A DNA stretch of 64,000 nucleotides from Kribbella sindirgiensis (GCF_004331435.1 NZ_SJKA01000005.1:372001-436000); one strand, 5' to 3'; shown: positions 33,193 through 42,211, counted from the stretch's first letter. Program-made: numbers and translations. The notes: generated from the sequence alone by a model not told the origin.

Positions 33193-36177
33193 TCAGTCGT
33201 CCCAGAACAGGCGGGCTACGGTGTTGTGGGCGCGGCGGGTGGTGCGGAGGTAGTCGTCGGAGAAGCGGCCGGACTCGCCCGGCGGGTAGCCGCAGATCTG
33301 GGCCACCGCGGCCAGGTCGCGCGGATCGCGCGGCAGGGAGTCGCCGGGGCGGGCGCGGACCAGCATGATCGCGTTGCGGATCCGGGTGGCCAGCACCCAG
33401 GCCGCTTGCAGTGTCTCGGCCTCGGAGGGGTCGACGAGGTTGGCCTCGACCCCGGCCCGGAGCGCGGCCAGCGTGCGCGTCGTACGGAGCTCGGGAACGC
33501 GGTGCGCCTCGCGGAGCTGGAGGAGCTGAACGGTCCACTCGATGTCGGCGAGACCGCCGCGGCCCAGCTTGGTGTGCGTACTCCGGTCGGCACCGCGCGG
33601 CAGCCGCTCCGCGTCGACGCGCGCCTTGATCCGGCGGATCTCCATCACGTCGCGCTCGCTGACCCCGTGCACCGGGTAGCGCAGCGGATCGATCAGCTCG
33701 CGGAACGACGCGCACAGATCGGCGTCACCACACAACGGGTCCGCGCGGAGCAGCGCCTGCGCTTCCCACACGGCCGACCAGCGGGCGTAGTAGGAGGCGT
33801 ACGACGCCAGCGTCCGGACCAACGGTCCTTGCCGGCCCTCGGGGCGCAGGTCCGCGTCGATCACGACGGCCGGATCGGCACCGGGGAGCGACAGCATCCG
33901 GCGCAGCTCGGTCGCCGCCTGGGTCGCGAAGTCCGTCGCCTTCTTCTCGTCCGCGCCCGGCAGCGGGTCGTGCACGAACATCACATCCGCGTCGCTGCCG
34001 TACCCGAGCTCGTGACCGCCGAACCGGCCCATCGCGACGATCGACATCCGGGTCGGTTCCGGCTCACCCTTGGCGACTGCCTTCTTTGCTACTTCGAGCG
34101 CGGCCGTCAGCGTGCCGACGGAGACAGCGGTCAGCCCGTCGCCGACAGTCTCGACGTCGAGCAGCCCGGACAGATCCGCCGCGGCGGTCCGGAACAGTTC
34201 ACGACGCCGTACGGCGCGGATCGCGGCGACCGCGGCCTCCGGCGTGTCCTGGCGCCGGGCGGCCGCGGACATCTCGGCGAGCAGGGCCTCCTGAGTACGC
34301 GGGGTCAGCTCCCGCTCGTCGGCGAACATCGCGGTCGCTTCCGGGGCGCGCTGCAACAGGTCGACGGCGTACCGGCCGCTGGCCAGCAGGTGCGCCAGCC
34401 GCTCGGCCGAGGCGCCCTCGTCGCGCAACTGGCGCAGGTACCAGGGCGTCGAGCCGAGGGCGTCGGAGATCGTGCGGAACGCGAGCAGACCGGCGTCCGG
34501 ATCGGGTGATTCGGCGAACCAGCCGAGCATCGCGGGCAGCAACGCCTTCTGGATCGACGAACGCCGCGAGACCCCTTCGGACAGGGCCTCGATGTGCCGC
34601 AGCGCCGACCCCGGATCGGCATACCCGAGGGCGGTCAGTCGTTGCTTCGCCGCCTCCGGCGTCAGGCGCACCTCGTCGCCCGGGATCCGCGCGACGGCCG
34701 CGAGCAGCGGGCGGTAGAACAGCTTCTCGTGCAGGCGCCGTACCTCGAGCGCGTGCTTCTTCCACGCCGCGGTGAGATCGGTGATCGGGTTCTTGGTGAA
34801 GCCGAGCGAGCGGCCGAGGCGCCGCAGGTCGGCCTCGTCGTCCGGGACGTGATGCGTACGGCGCAAGCGGAACAGCTGGATGCGGTGCTCCATCGACCGC
34901 AGGAAGCGGTACGCGTCCGCGAGTACAGCACCGTCCGTGCGGCCGACGTACCCGCTGGCCGTCAAGGCTTCCAGCGCGACCAGCGTCGTACCGCTGCGCA
35001 CCGAATCGTCACTGCGACCGTGCACGAGCTGCAGAAGCTGTACGGCGAACTCGACATCGCGCAATCCACCGGGACCGAGCTTCAGCTGGCGGTCGACGTC
35101 CGCGGCGGGAATGTGGTCGATAACGCGCCGGCGCATCGCCTGGACGTCGGCGACGAACCCCTCGCGGTCGGCGGCGGACCACGTGAGCCGGCCGATCTTC
35201 TCGGAGTACTCGCGACCGAGCTCCTGATCGCCCGCGACCGGGCGGGCCTTCAGGAGGGCCTGGAACTCCCAGGTCTTAGCCCAACGCTGGTAGTACGCGA
35301 AGTGACTGTCGAGGGTGCGGACGAGCGGACCGGACTTGCCCTCCGGCCGGAGCGCGGCGTCGACCGGCCAGAGCGTGCCCTCGCCGGTGTGCGCGGAGCA
35401 GATCCGCATCGCGGCCGCGGCGAGCTGGGTCGCTGTCTTGAGCGCCGGCAACTCCGGTTCGCCCTCGAGCGGCTCGGCGACGAACAGCACGTCGACATCG
35501 CTGACGTAGTTGAGTTCCCGGCCACCACATTTGCCCATGGCAATGATCGCGAGCCGGCAGCCGGCGGCGCCCGGATGCGCGGCGAAGTACTCGTTGCGGG
35601 CGATGTGCAACGCGGTCTCGAGCGCTCCCCCGGCGAGATCCGCGAGGACGGCCGCGACCTCGTCGACGAGCAACCCCTCGGCGAGATCCCGGGCCGCGAG
35701 CCGGAGCAGCAGCCGGCGGTACTCGACCCGCAGCGCGTCGACCGGGTTCTCCGCGTCGACGGCCGTCGCGAGCTTGGCGGCGACATCCTCCAGCGACGGC
35801 CGCGCACCCGCGAGCGCAGGGTCGGCGAGGTCGTACCAGTGCCGCGGGTGTACGCCGAGATGCCTCCCGAGCGCCTCGCTCGCGCCGAGCACGTACACGA
35901 GCCGGCGGCGGAAGCCGTCGTCCATCTCGAGGGTGCGGGCGAACGCGGCGAGGTCGTGCTGGTTGCGGTGCAGCGCCTCGGCCATCCCGCACAGACTCTG
36001 CAGCGCGAGATCGGGATCGGCCGATTCCGACAGCGTCGTGATCAGCTGTTCGGTGGCCAGCGGACTGTGCGAACCCAGCGCGTCCAGATCCTCGAGCATG
36101 CCGGCCGCCCGCCGCGGGTCCTCGAATCCCAGCCGAACCAGCCGGCCCTCCCACGACCCCCGACGCCCGTCAGCCAC
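33193..36177 (-). CDS. glnE: Bifunctional glutamine synthetase adenylyltransferase/deadenylase
   Basis: 994-aa GlnE, which adenylylates and de-adenylylates glutamine synthetase in response to nitrogen status. Two nucleotidyltransferase units are visible: IIAMGKCGGRELNYVSDVDV in the N-terminal half and IVAMGRFGGHELGYGSDADV in the C-terminal half, each with the paired Asp of the metal site. GTG 36177 lies 6 nt after TAGCCT (36189-36184), a leaderless signature. The adjacent glnA-type gene belongs to the GlnA2 group and lacks the Tyr target, so GlnE's real substrate (GlnA1) is elsewhere. Confidence 0.95.
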   Translation of the reverse strand: MADGRRGSWEGRLVRLGFEDPRRAAGMLEDLDALGSHSPLATEQLITTLSESADPDLALQSLCGMAEALHRNQHDLAAFARTLEMDDGFRRRLVYVLGASEALGRHLGVHPRHWYDLADPALAGARPSLEDVAAKLATAVDAENPVDALRVEYRRLLLRLAARDLAEGLLVDEVAAVLADLAGGALETALHIARNEYFAAHPGAAGCRLAIIAMGKCGGRELNYVSDVDVLFVAEPLEGEPELPALKTATQLAAAAMRICSAHTGEGTLWPVDAALRPEGKSGPLVRTLDSHFAYYQRWAKTWEFQALLKARPVAGDQELGREYSEKIGRLTWSAADREGFVADVQAMRRRVIDHIPAADVDRQLKLGPGGLRDVEFAVQLLQLVHGRSDDSVRSGTTLVALEALTASGYVGRTDGAVLADAYRFLRSMEHRIQLFRLRRTHHVPDDEADLRRLGRSLGFTKNPITDLTAAWKKHALEVRRLHEKLFYRPLLAAVARIPGDEVRLTPEAAKQRLTALGYADPGSALRHIEALSEGVSRRSSIQKALLPAMLGWFAESPDPDAGLLAFRTISDALGSTPWYLRQLRDEGASAERLAHLLASGRYAVDLLQRAPEATAMFADERELTPRTQEALLAEMSAAARRQDTPEAAVAAIRAVRRRELFRTAAADLSGLLDVETVGDGLTAVSVGTLTAALEVAKKAVAKGEPEPTRMSIVAMGRFGGHELGYGSDADVMFVHDPLPGADEKKATDFATQAATELRRMLSLPGADPAVVIDADLRPEGRQGPLVRTLASYASYYARWSAVWEAQALLRADPLCGDADLCASFRELIDPLRYPVHGVSERDVMEIRRIKARVDAERLPRGADRSTHTKLGRGGLADIEWTVQLLQLREAHRVPELRTTRTLAALRAGVEANLVDPSEAETLQAAWVLATRIRNAIMLVRARPGDSLPRDPRDLAAVAQICGYPPGESGRFSDDYLRTTRRAHNTVARLFWDD

Positions 36178-36200
36178 CCCCGCAGGCTACCCAATCCCCC

Positions 36201-36259
36201 ACCTTGAGCCCGCACCAACCGTTTCCGGCGCCGCAGAATGGTTGGCCGGGGCCCAAGGT
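36201..36259. repeat. 59-bp imperfect palindromic repeat
   Basis: Arms at 36201-36223 and 36237-36259 pair at 18 of 23 positions (ACCTTG...CCAACC against GGTTGG...CAAGGT). The CACCAACCGTT motif is shared with the arms of the 19795-20227 element. It lies just upstream of glnE. The rest of 36178-36342 shows no gene. Confidence 0.65.
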
Positions 36260-36342
36260 CGCGGCCGGATCTCGGGTTGGTTGCGGTGAATACACGGTGT
36301 CGTGTAGCGAACTCGCTCAGTAGTCGGGCATGATGACTGTCC

Positions 36343-36837
36343 ATGGTGATGATGACGGGGTCGCTCGCCGTGCGCGGCACGGTGGTGTGGTTGACACCCC
36401 AGCAGGGCGGACGGGTCTCCGGCCCGCCGGAACCGGACTACGACTACGACTACACGGCGACCGCGTACCTCCCGCCGCGCACCCCCGACGACGGCCAGGC
36501 CGGCCTCGCGCTACGGCACTTCTCGCCCGGCGCCTGGCGGACCCCCGCCGACGGAATTCTCGTTCCCGCCAAGGGAAACCGCGCCCAGCAGGTGGTCCCC
36601 GGCTGCATCGTCATCATCACCGAAGGCGTCCGCCCCGTCGGCCTCCTGACCGTCGAGGAGGTCCACGCCCTGGCCCCCGACGGTACGCCGATCGTGCTCG
36701 CCTCCCCGTCGCTCGAAGCAGCCGTCGAGGCCACCCCGCCCGCCGCCGAGCCGCCGTACCGGCACTCGACCGCAGCCGCCCGCTGGACGTCCAAACACGC
36801 CTCCGACGACGCCCCACCCCAGGCCGCCGTCGTCTGA
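36343..36837 (+). CDS. Conserved-looking hypothetical protein
   Basis: 164-aa protein, ATG 36343 (in-frame ATG codons at 36349 and 36352 are alternatives). The first hundred residues look folded, with a beta-rich pattern (LAVRGTVVWLTPQQGG, TATAYLPPRTPD, GCIVIITEGVRPVGLLTVEEV). An acidic Tyr-Asp run (DYDYDYT) lies at about residues 32-38. The last 40 residues are Ala/Pro-rich and probably disordered. No signal peptide, helix or known domain recognised. GC-rich third positions support coding. Confidence 0.6.
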   Translation: MVMMTGSLAVRGTVVWLTPQQGGRVSGPPEPDYDYDYTATAYLPPRTPDDGQAGLALRHFSPGAWRTPADGILVPAKGNRAQQVVPGCIVIITEGVRPVGLLTVEEVHALAPDGTPIVLASPSLEAAVEATPPAAEPPYRHSTAAARWTSKHASDDAPPQAAVV

Positions 36838-36889
36838 ACCGAGTGGTTCTACCGATGTGTCGGCGGCTGAGGCCGTCGACGATTCCGGT

Positions 36890-37177
36890 ATGACGAAAAG
36901 AATCCAGCCACAGCAGACGGCAGCGTTCTACGCGCAGGCGGTCGCGTCCTTCGGGATCTCGATCTCGGCGATGGCGCTCGCCCTCGCGTACCTACCGGCC
37001 CAGCCCTGGGTACGGGCGTTCCTTGCCCTCGGACTGTTGTACGTCGTGACGTCGACGGTCGTGCTGTGCAAGGTGGTCCGGGACCGGCAAGAGCTGTCCG
37101 CTGTCACCAACCGCGTCGACCAGGCGCGCCTCGACAAACTCCTCACCGACCACGACCCGTTCAAGGTCGACGGCTGA
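36890..37177 (+). CDS. YiaA/YiaB-type two-helix inner membrane protein
   Basis: 95-aa protein with two hydrophobic segments (AQAVASFGISISAMALALAYL and FLALGLLYVVTSTVVLCKVV) and a charged C-terminal tail (DRQELSAVTNRVDQARLDKL). The layout and QTAAFYAQAVASFGIS start match the YiaA/YiaB family of unknown function. Start ATG 36890 (MTKRIQPQQT) is preferred; the frame is open 11 codons further upstream. Ends 6 bp before the convergent glnA2 stop. Confidence 0.8.
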   Translation: MTKRIQPQQTAAFYAQAVASFGISISAMALALAYLPAQPWVRAFLALGLLYVVTSTVVLCKVVRDRQELSAVTNRVDQARLDKLLTDHDPFKVDG

Positions 37178-37182
37178 CCGAC

Positions 37183-38523
37183 CTACAGGACAGGCAGGAG
37201 TTTGTTGAGTTCGAAGGGGGTTACTTGGCGGCGGTAGTCCTGCCATTCGGCACGTTTGTTGCGGAGGAAGAAGTCGAAGACGTGTTCGCCGAGGGTTTCG
37301 GCGACCAGTTCGCTGTCTTCCATTGCGCTGATGGCTTCGGCGAGGCTGCCGGGGAGGGGCTTGATGCCGAGGGCCTTGCGTTCGCGGGGGGTCAGGGACC
37401 AGATGTCTTCCTCGACCTCGACCGGCAGCTCGTAGCCTTCCTCGATGCCCTTGAGGCCGGCGGCGAGCATCAGCGCGAACGCGAGGTACGGGTTCGCGGC
37501 CGAGTCCAGTGAGCGGAACTCGACCCGCGAGGACTGGCCCTTGTGCGGCTTGTACATCGGCACGCGGACGAGTGCGGAGCGGTTGTTGTGACCCCAGGAG
37601 ACGAACGACGGCGCCTCGTCCCCGACCGCGAGCCGCTTGTACGAGTTCACCCACTGGTTGGTGACCGCGGTGATCTCGGCTGCGTGGTGCAGCAGGCCGG
37701 CGATGAACGCGCGCCCGGTCTTCGAGAGCTGGTACTGCGCGCCGCCTTCGAAGAACGCGTTGCGGTCGCCCTCGAACAGCGACATGTGGGTGTGCATCCC
37801 GGAGCCGGGCTGGTCCGACAGCGGCTTCGGCATGAAGGACGCGTAGATCCCTTGCGAGAGCGCGACCTCCTTCACCACGACGCGGAACGTCATGATGTTG
37901 TCGGCGGTCGACAGCGCGTCGGCGTACCGCAGGTCGATCTCCTGCTGCCCGGGACCGCCCTCGTGGTGGCTGAACTCGACCGAGATGCCCATCGACTCGA
38001 GCATCGTGATCGCCTCGCGGCGGAAGTCGTTGCCGATGCCCTGCGGTGTGTGGTCGAAGTACCCGGAGGAGTCGACCGGTTCCGGCGTCGTACCGGGCGC
38101 GCCGACCAGTGACTTGAACAGGTAGAACTCGATCTCGGGGTGCGTGTAGAACGTGAACCCGAGATCGGCCGCCTTGGACAGGGTGCGCTTCAGCACGTGC
38201 CGCGGGTCGGCGAACGAGGCCGAGCCGTCGGGCATGTTGATGTCGCAGAACATCCGCGCGGTGCCCATGGTCTCGCCGCGCCAGGGCAGGATCTGGAACG
38301 TCGACGGGTCCGGTTTGGCCAGCATGTCGGCCTCGGTCACCCGGGCGAAGCCCTCGATCGCGGACCCGTCGAACCCGAGCCCTTCCGCGAACGCGCTCTC
38401 CAGCTCCGCGGGCGCCACGGCCACCGACTTCAGGAACCCGAGCACGTCGGTGAACCAGAGCCGCACGAAACGTACGTCGCGCTCCTCCAGCGCGCGCAGT
38501 ACGAACTCCTGCTGCTTGTCCAT
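37183..38523 (-). CDS. glnA2: Type I glutamine synthetase-like protein, GlnA2 group
   Basis: 446-aa protein with the GS catalytic core: GFDGSAIEGF, the metal-site PEIEFYLF, QQEIDLRYADAL, GSGMHTHMS, the ATP-binding NNRSALVRVP, and EFRSLDSAANPYLA. Where GlnA1 carries the adenylylated Tyr (NLY motif), this protein has EEDIWSLTPRERK, so it cannot be modified by GlnE there. GlnA2-type proteins sit near glnE in actinobacteria, and the Streptomyces one is reported as a gamma-glutamylpolyamine synthetase, so true glutamine synthesis is not assured. ATG 38523 has GAGAGGTGG upstream. Confidence 0.92.
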   Translation of the reverse strand: MDKQQEFVLRALEERDVRFVRLWFTDVLGFLKSVAVAPAELESAFAEGLGFDGSAIEGFARVTEADMLAKPDPSTFQILPWRGETMGTARMFCDINMPDGSASFADPRHVLKRTLSKAADLGFTFYTHPEIEFYLFKSLVGAPGTTPEPVDSSGYFDHTPQGIGNDFRREAITMLESMGISVEFSHHEGGPGQQEIDLRYADALSTADNIMTFRVVVKEVALSQGIYASFMPKPLSDQPGSGMHTHMSLFEGDRNAFFEGGAQYQLSKTGRAFIAGLLHHAAEITAVTNQWVNSYKRLAVGDEAPSFVSWGHNNRSALVRVPMYKPHKGQSSRVEFRSLDSAANPYLAFALMLAAGLKGIEEGYELPVEVEEDIWSLTPRERKALGIKPLPGSLAEAISAMEDSELVAETLGEHVFDFFLRNKRAEWQDYRRQVTPFELNKLLPVL

Positions 38524-38638
38524 CAGTCCACCTCTCACGAGCTCAAACTCGGCGTCTCTCACAGTGTGCCCCGCGCTTGTTAAGCAGACGTTACGTGGCA
38601 CAGCGGAAATGACCGCGTCCAGGGCCTAGCGTGTCCCC

Positions 38639-39046
38639 GTGCAGACGATCTTCCACGCCGCCCTGATCGTGGCGGCGGTCCTCTGCCTCAGCGACCTGAT
38701 CGTCAGCACTGCCCGGTTCGCGCAGTCGCTACGGCGGAAGCGACCTGCCGAGCGAGACGTGCTCGGGCGCCGCTGGCTGCCGATCCCGGAGCTCGGGTTC
38801 GGGATGGTGGCGTTCTGCTGCCCGGGCCTCGTCACGCTCGGCCTGACGCATCACAACGCCGACAACCTGCCGACCCGTCAGATCCTGCTCGCCGCGCTCG
38901 TCTTCGGGTACGCCGGCGCCGTGCTGTCCCGGGTCGTCCGGACCCCGGGGCCCGGCGGCCGCCGGTTCAAGCTACGCGCCGGCCTGCTGCTCGGCCTGCC
39001 GGCCGTGTTCGGCCTGGTCTTCGGCCTCTCGGGCATCGCGGTCTGA
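38639..39046 (+). CDS. Hypothetical four-helix membrane protein
   Basis: 135-aa protein with hydrophobic segments FHAALIVAAVLCLSDLIV, LGFGMVAFCCPGLVTLGL, ILLAALVFGYAGAVLS and LLLGLPAVFGLVFGLSGIAV, joined by Arg-rich loops. GTG 38639 follows TAGCGT by 6 nt, predicting a leaderless transcript, which supports a real gene. The last 75 bp overlap the end of the convergent HTTM gene. No domain recognised. Confidence 0.6.
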   Translation: MQTIFHAALIVAAVLCLSDLIVSTARFAQSLRRKRPAERDVLGRRWLPIPELGFGMVAFCCPGLVTLGLTHHNADNLPTRQILLAALVFGYAGAVLSRVVRTPGPGGRRFKLRAGLLLGLPAVFGLVFGLSGIAV

Positions 39047-39889
39047 GCGGCGCTGCCGGAACCACGGCACGACCCGCTCCAGCGGCGCGAACGCCAGCCA
39101 GCAGACAACCGTCGGCAGGAAGTGGATCAGCAGGATCGCCGTGTTCGCCGCGTGGAACCCGATGAAGAACAGCGCCCCGAACAGCTGCCAGCGCCCCTTG
39201 AGCCACAGGATCACCGGCGAGCAGAACTCCCCGATGATGCCGACCCACTGCATCACGTGCAGCACCCACGGGTAGTGCAGCAGCCACTCCCCGACCGGGT
39301 GCGGCCGCCGCACGATCGCCCAGGTCAGTACGGCGCTGCCGGGCCAGCTCAGCGCCCAACCGGCACTGCGCAGTTTCGCGACCGCGGACAGGAAGTACGT
39401 CGCGATCACGCTGATCTGGACGCACCGGATCGCCCACCCGGCCGCCTCCGACCGGGTCTGGTCGCCGTACGACGCCAGACCACGACGGCCCCGGCGGCCC
39501 GCCTTCACGGTCGGCAGGACCCACAGCGCGATCACGAGCGCGAGGTGGTCATGGTCGACCTTGCCGTCGCTCATCCCGATCAGCACCCACCACGTGAACG
39601 CCGGCGCGACGATCCAGCCGGCTACGCGGGGGAAGTAGTTCGTCGCCCCGATCAGGCACGCGACGATGAGGACGACGTACAGGACCGTCGTGTTCGCGAC
39701 CGAGGGCTTCGGGAGGTCGAGGAGACGAGCCAGCAGCAACGGTTGGTAGAGCCCCGGATGCTCGCCCTTGTCGCGGGTGTCGCGGACGAACGCGTGCATG
39801 TCGAGGATGACGAACAGGTACAGGATCGTCCGCAGCCAGGCGATCCGCGCCAGCGCGATCATCGGGGTGAACCAGTTGGCGAGCCTCAT
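38972..39889 (-). CDS. HTTM-domain membrane protein
   Basis: 305-aa multi-pass protein of the HTTM (horizontally transferred transmembrane; gamma-carboxylase-like) type. Helices such as TILYLFVILDMHAFVRDT, LYVVLIVACLIGATNYF and WWVLIGMSDGKVDHDHLALVIAL with several His residues are typical. It starts at ATG 39889 overlapping the upstream gene's stop (ATGA), and ends in a charged tail (RREAE-like, rich in Q/E/R). Function of bacterial HTTM proteins is mostly unknown. Its 3' end overlaps a convergent gene by 75 bp. Confidence 0.8.
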   Translation of the reverse strand: MRLANWFTPMIALARIAWLRTILYLFVILDMHAFVRDTRDKGEHPGLYQPLLLARLLDLPKPSVANTTVLYVVLIVACLIGATNYFPRVAGWIVAPAFTWWVLIGMSDGKVDHDHLALVIALWVLPTVKAGRRGRRGLASYGDQTRSEAAGWAIRCVQISVIATYFLSAVAKLRSAGWALSWPGSAVLTWAIVRRPHPVGEWLLHYPWVLHVMQWVGIIGEFCSPVILWLKGRWQLFGALFFIGFHAANTAILLIHFLPTVVCWLAFAPLERVVPWFRQRRSDRDAREAEDQAEHGRQAEQQAGA

Positions 39890-40359
39890 CGGCGTACCTC
39901 CCAGGTCGCGAGCACCTGGGACGTCGGCGGTCCTTCGACCCGGCCCTTCACCAGCTGGGTCGTGTCGCGGATCAGTTCGAGCTTCACGTACTTCGGCTGG
40001 TCAGGATGTTTGCGGGCCCACCCGTCCGCGACCTGCTGCAGCAACGACGGGTTCTTCACGATCTCCCCGGCCCGCGCCTCGATCTCGGCCCTGGCCACCC
40101 CGGCGCCCTCGATGTTCAGCGGTACGTCGACCGTGGTGCCGGCGTCCGTGACCGCGCTGACCCGGGTGTAGTCGATCTTGGCGTCGTCCGGCACCGACAT
40201 CGCGTACTGGGACATCGGTCCGAACGGCCAGGCGTCGTCGCTGGCACGCACCGAACCGTTGATCAGCAGACCGACGCCGGCGACCGCGACGAGCACCCGC
40301 AGTCCCTTGCCGATCCGCCCCACCCGCACCACGTCAGGTGCCTGACCCTCTGTCACCAC
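39886..40359 (-). CDS. Membrane-anchored partner protein of the HTTM gene (unknown function)
   Basis: 157-aa protein with one N-terminal membrane segment (LRVLVAVAGVGLLINGSV) and an extracytoplasmic domain containing WPFGPMSQYAMSVP and YTRVSAVTDAGTTVDVPL. GTG 40359 and GTG 40356 are both possible starts. The stop overlaps the HTTM ATG, so the two are translationally coupled and probably form a functional pair. The WPF-MSQYAM motif recurs in HTTM-linked proteins by my recollection, but I cannot name a family. Confidence 0.7.
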   Translation of the reverse strand: MVTEGQAPDVVRVGRIGKGLRVLVAVAGVGLLINGSVRASDDAWPFGPMSQYAMSVPDDAKIDYTRVSAVTDAGTTVDVPLNIEGAGVARAEIEARAGEIVKNPSLLQQVADGWARKHPDQPKYVKLELIRDTTQLVKGRVEGPPTSQVLATWEVRR

Positions 40360-40412
40360 GTCATTAGACCATTCCGGTTTGCAGGGCTCCTCGGTAGGGG
40401 ATTTTCTATAAC

Positions 40413-41078
40413 ATGACCGCCCCAGAAAATTTCCAACATGCCCGGGTTTCCCGGCGGACGATCCTCGGCGCGACCGCCGGCGGCGTACTGCTCGGAGGCC
40501 TCACCGTCCCGACCGCAGCGCACGCCGCCCCCGCGCCGCGCTGCTACACGCGCACCGAATGGTCGGCGCGCCCGCCGAAGTCCGCGACGCAGGTGATCGG
40601 CAAACCCGACCACATCGTCATCCACCACACCGCGAGCCCGAACGTCACCGACTACTCGCTCGCGGCGGCGTACAAGGTCCAGCACTGGATCCAGGACCTG
40701 CACATGGACACCAACGGCTGGATCGACATAGGCAACCAGTTGACGATCAGCCGCGGCGGGTTCCTGATGGAGGGCCGGAGCAAGTCGTTGTCGGCGATCA
40801 ACAACGGGCAGAACGTGCTCGGCGCGCAGACCGCGAACCACAACAGCCACACGATCGGCATCGAGCACGAAGGTATCTACGTGAGTCAGGACGTGACGGT
40901 CGCGCTGTTCGACATGTCCGTGCTGACGTGCGCGTGGTTGTGCACGAAGTACGGCCTGGATCCGCACGCCGCGATCGTCGGGCACCGGGACTACAACACG
41001 ACGCAGTGCCCGGGTGACGTGTTCTACGCGCGGCTCCCGGAGTTGCGGGATCGCGTCGCGGCCGTCCTCTTCGGCTGA
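40413..41078 (+). CDS. Tat-exported N-acetylmuramoyl-L-alanine amidase (PGRP/Amidase_2)
   Basis: 221-aa secreted peptidoglycan amidase. The twin-arginine signal VSRRTILGATAGGVLLGG (Arg14-Arg15) ends near AHAAPAP. The Amidase_2/PGRP fold begins CYTRTEWSARPP; Zn ligands are His71 (IVIHHTAS), His191 (IVGHRDYN) and Cys199 (TQCPGDVF), matching T7-lysozyme-type enzymes. No cell-wall-binding repeats follow. ATG 40413 is used; there is no clear ribosome site. The final 55 bp overlap the convergent DUF418 gene. Role: cell-wall turnover or attack on neighbours. Confidence 0.93.
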   Translation: MTAPENFQHARVSRRTILGATAGGVLLGGLTVPTAAHAAPAPRCYTRTEWSARPPKSATQVIGKPDHIVIHHTASPNVTDYSLAAAYKVQHWIQDLHMDTNGWIDIGNQLTISRGGFLMEGRSKSLSAINNGQNVLGAQTANHNSHTIGIEHEGIYVSQDVTVALFDMSVLTCAWLCTKYGLDPHAAIVGHRDYNTTQCPGDVFYARLPELRDRVAAVLFG

Positions 41079-42211
41079 TAGGTGATCCTGCGGATCAGCA
41101 GCTCGAACGGTCCACGGTAGTTCGCCCGTCGCATCCGGTCGGCGAGCAGTACGGTCGCCAGCCAGGTCGCGACGGCGAGCAGAGCTGTTGTGGTCGTGGT
41201 GAGGGTGTCCGACAGGTCGAGCAGGTACGGCGTGAACACGGCCGCCCAGATGACGGACTGGGCCAGGTAACACGTCAACGATCGTTGTCCGACGGCGGCG
41301 ATCGCCACGGTCACGGGGCCTTGGCGGTCGCCCAATCGATGCGCGATCAGGACGATGAGGGCGGCGTACCCGAATCCGCCGAAGACGCCGGTTGCGTCGT
41401 GCAACGGTCCGAGGATCGTCACCGCGTGGTCGCTCGGCCGGGTGAGGACACCGCCGACGACGAGTGACATCGGGAGCGCGCCGAGGATCGCGATCGTGAG
41501 ACCGAGGAGCGCCGTCGTCCGCAGCAGGGTGAGGTGCTCGGCCGGGCGTTCGAGGATCCGGCGGCGGCCGGCCCACAGGCCGATCAGGAACGGCGTGACG
41601 AAACCGATCCAGCCGAGGCCGGCGATGAACGGCTGCACGACCAGCCGGTCCGGGAACTGGCCGAAGAATGTTGCCGGAAGCATCGAAGGATCGGGGCCGT
41701 CACTCGAGCCGGCCAAGCTGTCACCGCTGGGCAGTGCGGTGAGGACGAGGACGATGGCGGCGACGAGAAACAGCCAGCGGTCCTTCCAGCGCAGGGCCCA
41801 GACGCCGAGGAACAGGAGCACGCCGTACGCGGCGAGGATGTCACCGATGTACAGCAGCATCGCGTGGAGGAAACCGAGCACGACCAGGACGAGGCTGCGG
41901 CGCCACAGCAGCTTGCGGATCGGCCACCACTCCTGGCCGGCCTCGCGTTGCCGGCGGACGATCTGCGCGACGCCGTACCCGAAGAGGACACCGAACATCG
42001 GGAACGCGCGACCGTCGACGAGCGTCGAGATCAGCAGACCGAGCCCGCGGTCGACGGGCGAACCATCGGTCGGGAATCCGCCGAAGTACTCGCGGCCCGC
42101 AATGAAGTAGTGCGAGTTCGCCAAGGCGATGAACAGCAGCATGCAGCCGCGCGCGAGGTCCGGGCCCAGCGCGCGTTCGCTCAGTCCGGTCGGTCCGCCC
42201 TGGGTGCTCAT
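41024..42211 (-). CDS. DUF418 family membrane protein
   Basis: 395-aa multi-pass protein. The N-terminal GPDLARGCMLLFIALANSHYF, then FPMFGVLFGYGVAQI, RRSLVLVVLGFLHAMLLYIGDIL and AVGQRSLTCYLAQSVIW are typical of DUF418 (YeiB-like) membrane proteins. ATG 42211 (MSTQGGPTGL) is chosen; the longer open frame upstream is antisense to the GNAT gene and not homologous. The family resembles membrane acyltransferases, but function is unproven. Its 3' end overlaps the amidase gene. Confidence 0.85.
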   Translation of the reverse strand: MSTQGGPTGLSERALGPDLARGCMLLFIALANSHYFIAGREYFGGFPTDGSPVDRGLGLLISTLVDGRAFPMFGVLFGYGVAQIVRRQREAGQEWWPIRKLLWRRSLVLVVLGFLHAMLLYIGDILAAYGVLLFLGVWALRWKDRWLFLVAAIVLVLTALPSGDSLAGSSDGPDPSMLPATFFGQFPDRLVVQPFIAGLGWIGFVTPFLIGLWAGRRRILERPAEHLTLLRTTALLGLTIAILGALPMSLVVGGVLTRPSDHAVTILGPLHDATGVFGGFGYAALIVLIAHRLGDRQGPVTVAIAAVGQRSLTCYLAQSVIWAAVFTPYLLDLSDTLTTTTTALLAVATWLATVLLADRMRRANYRGPFELLIRRITYQPKRTAATRSRNSGSRA

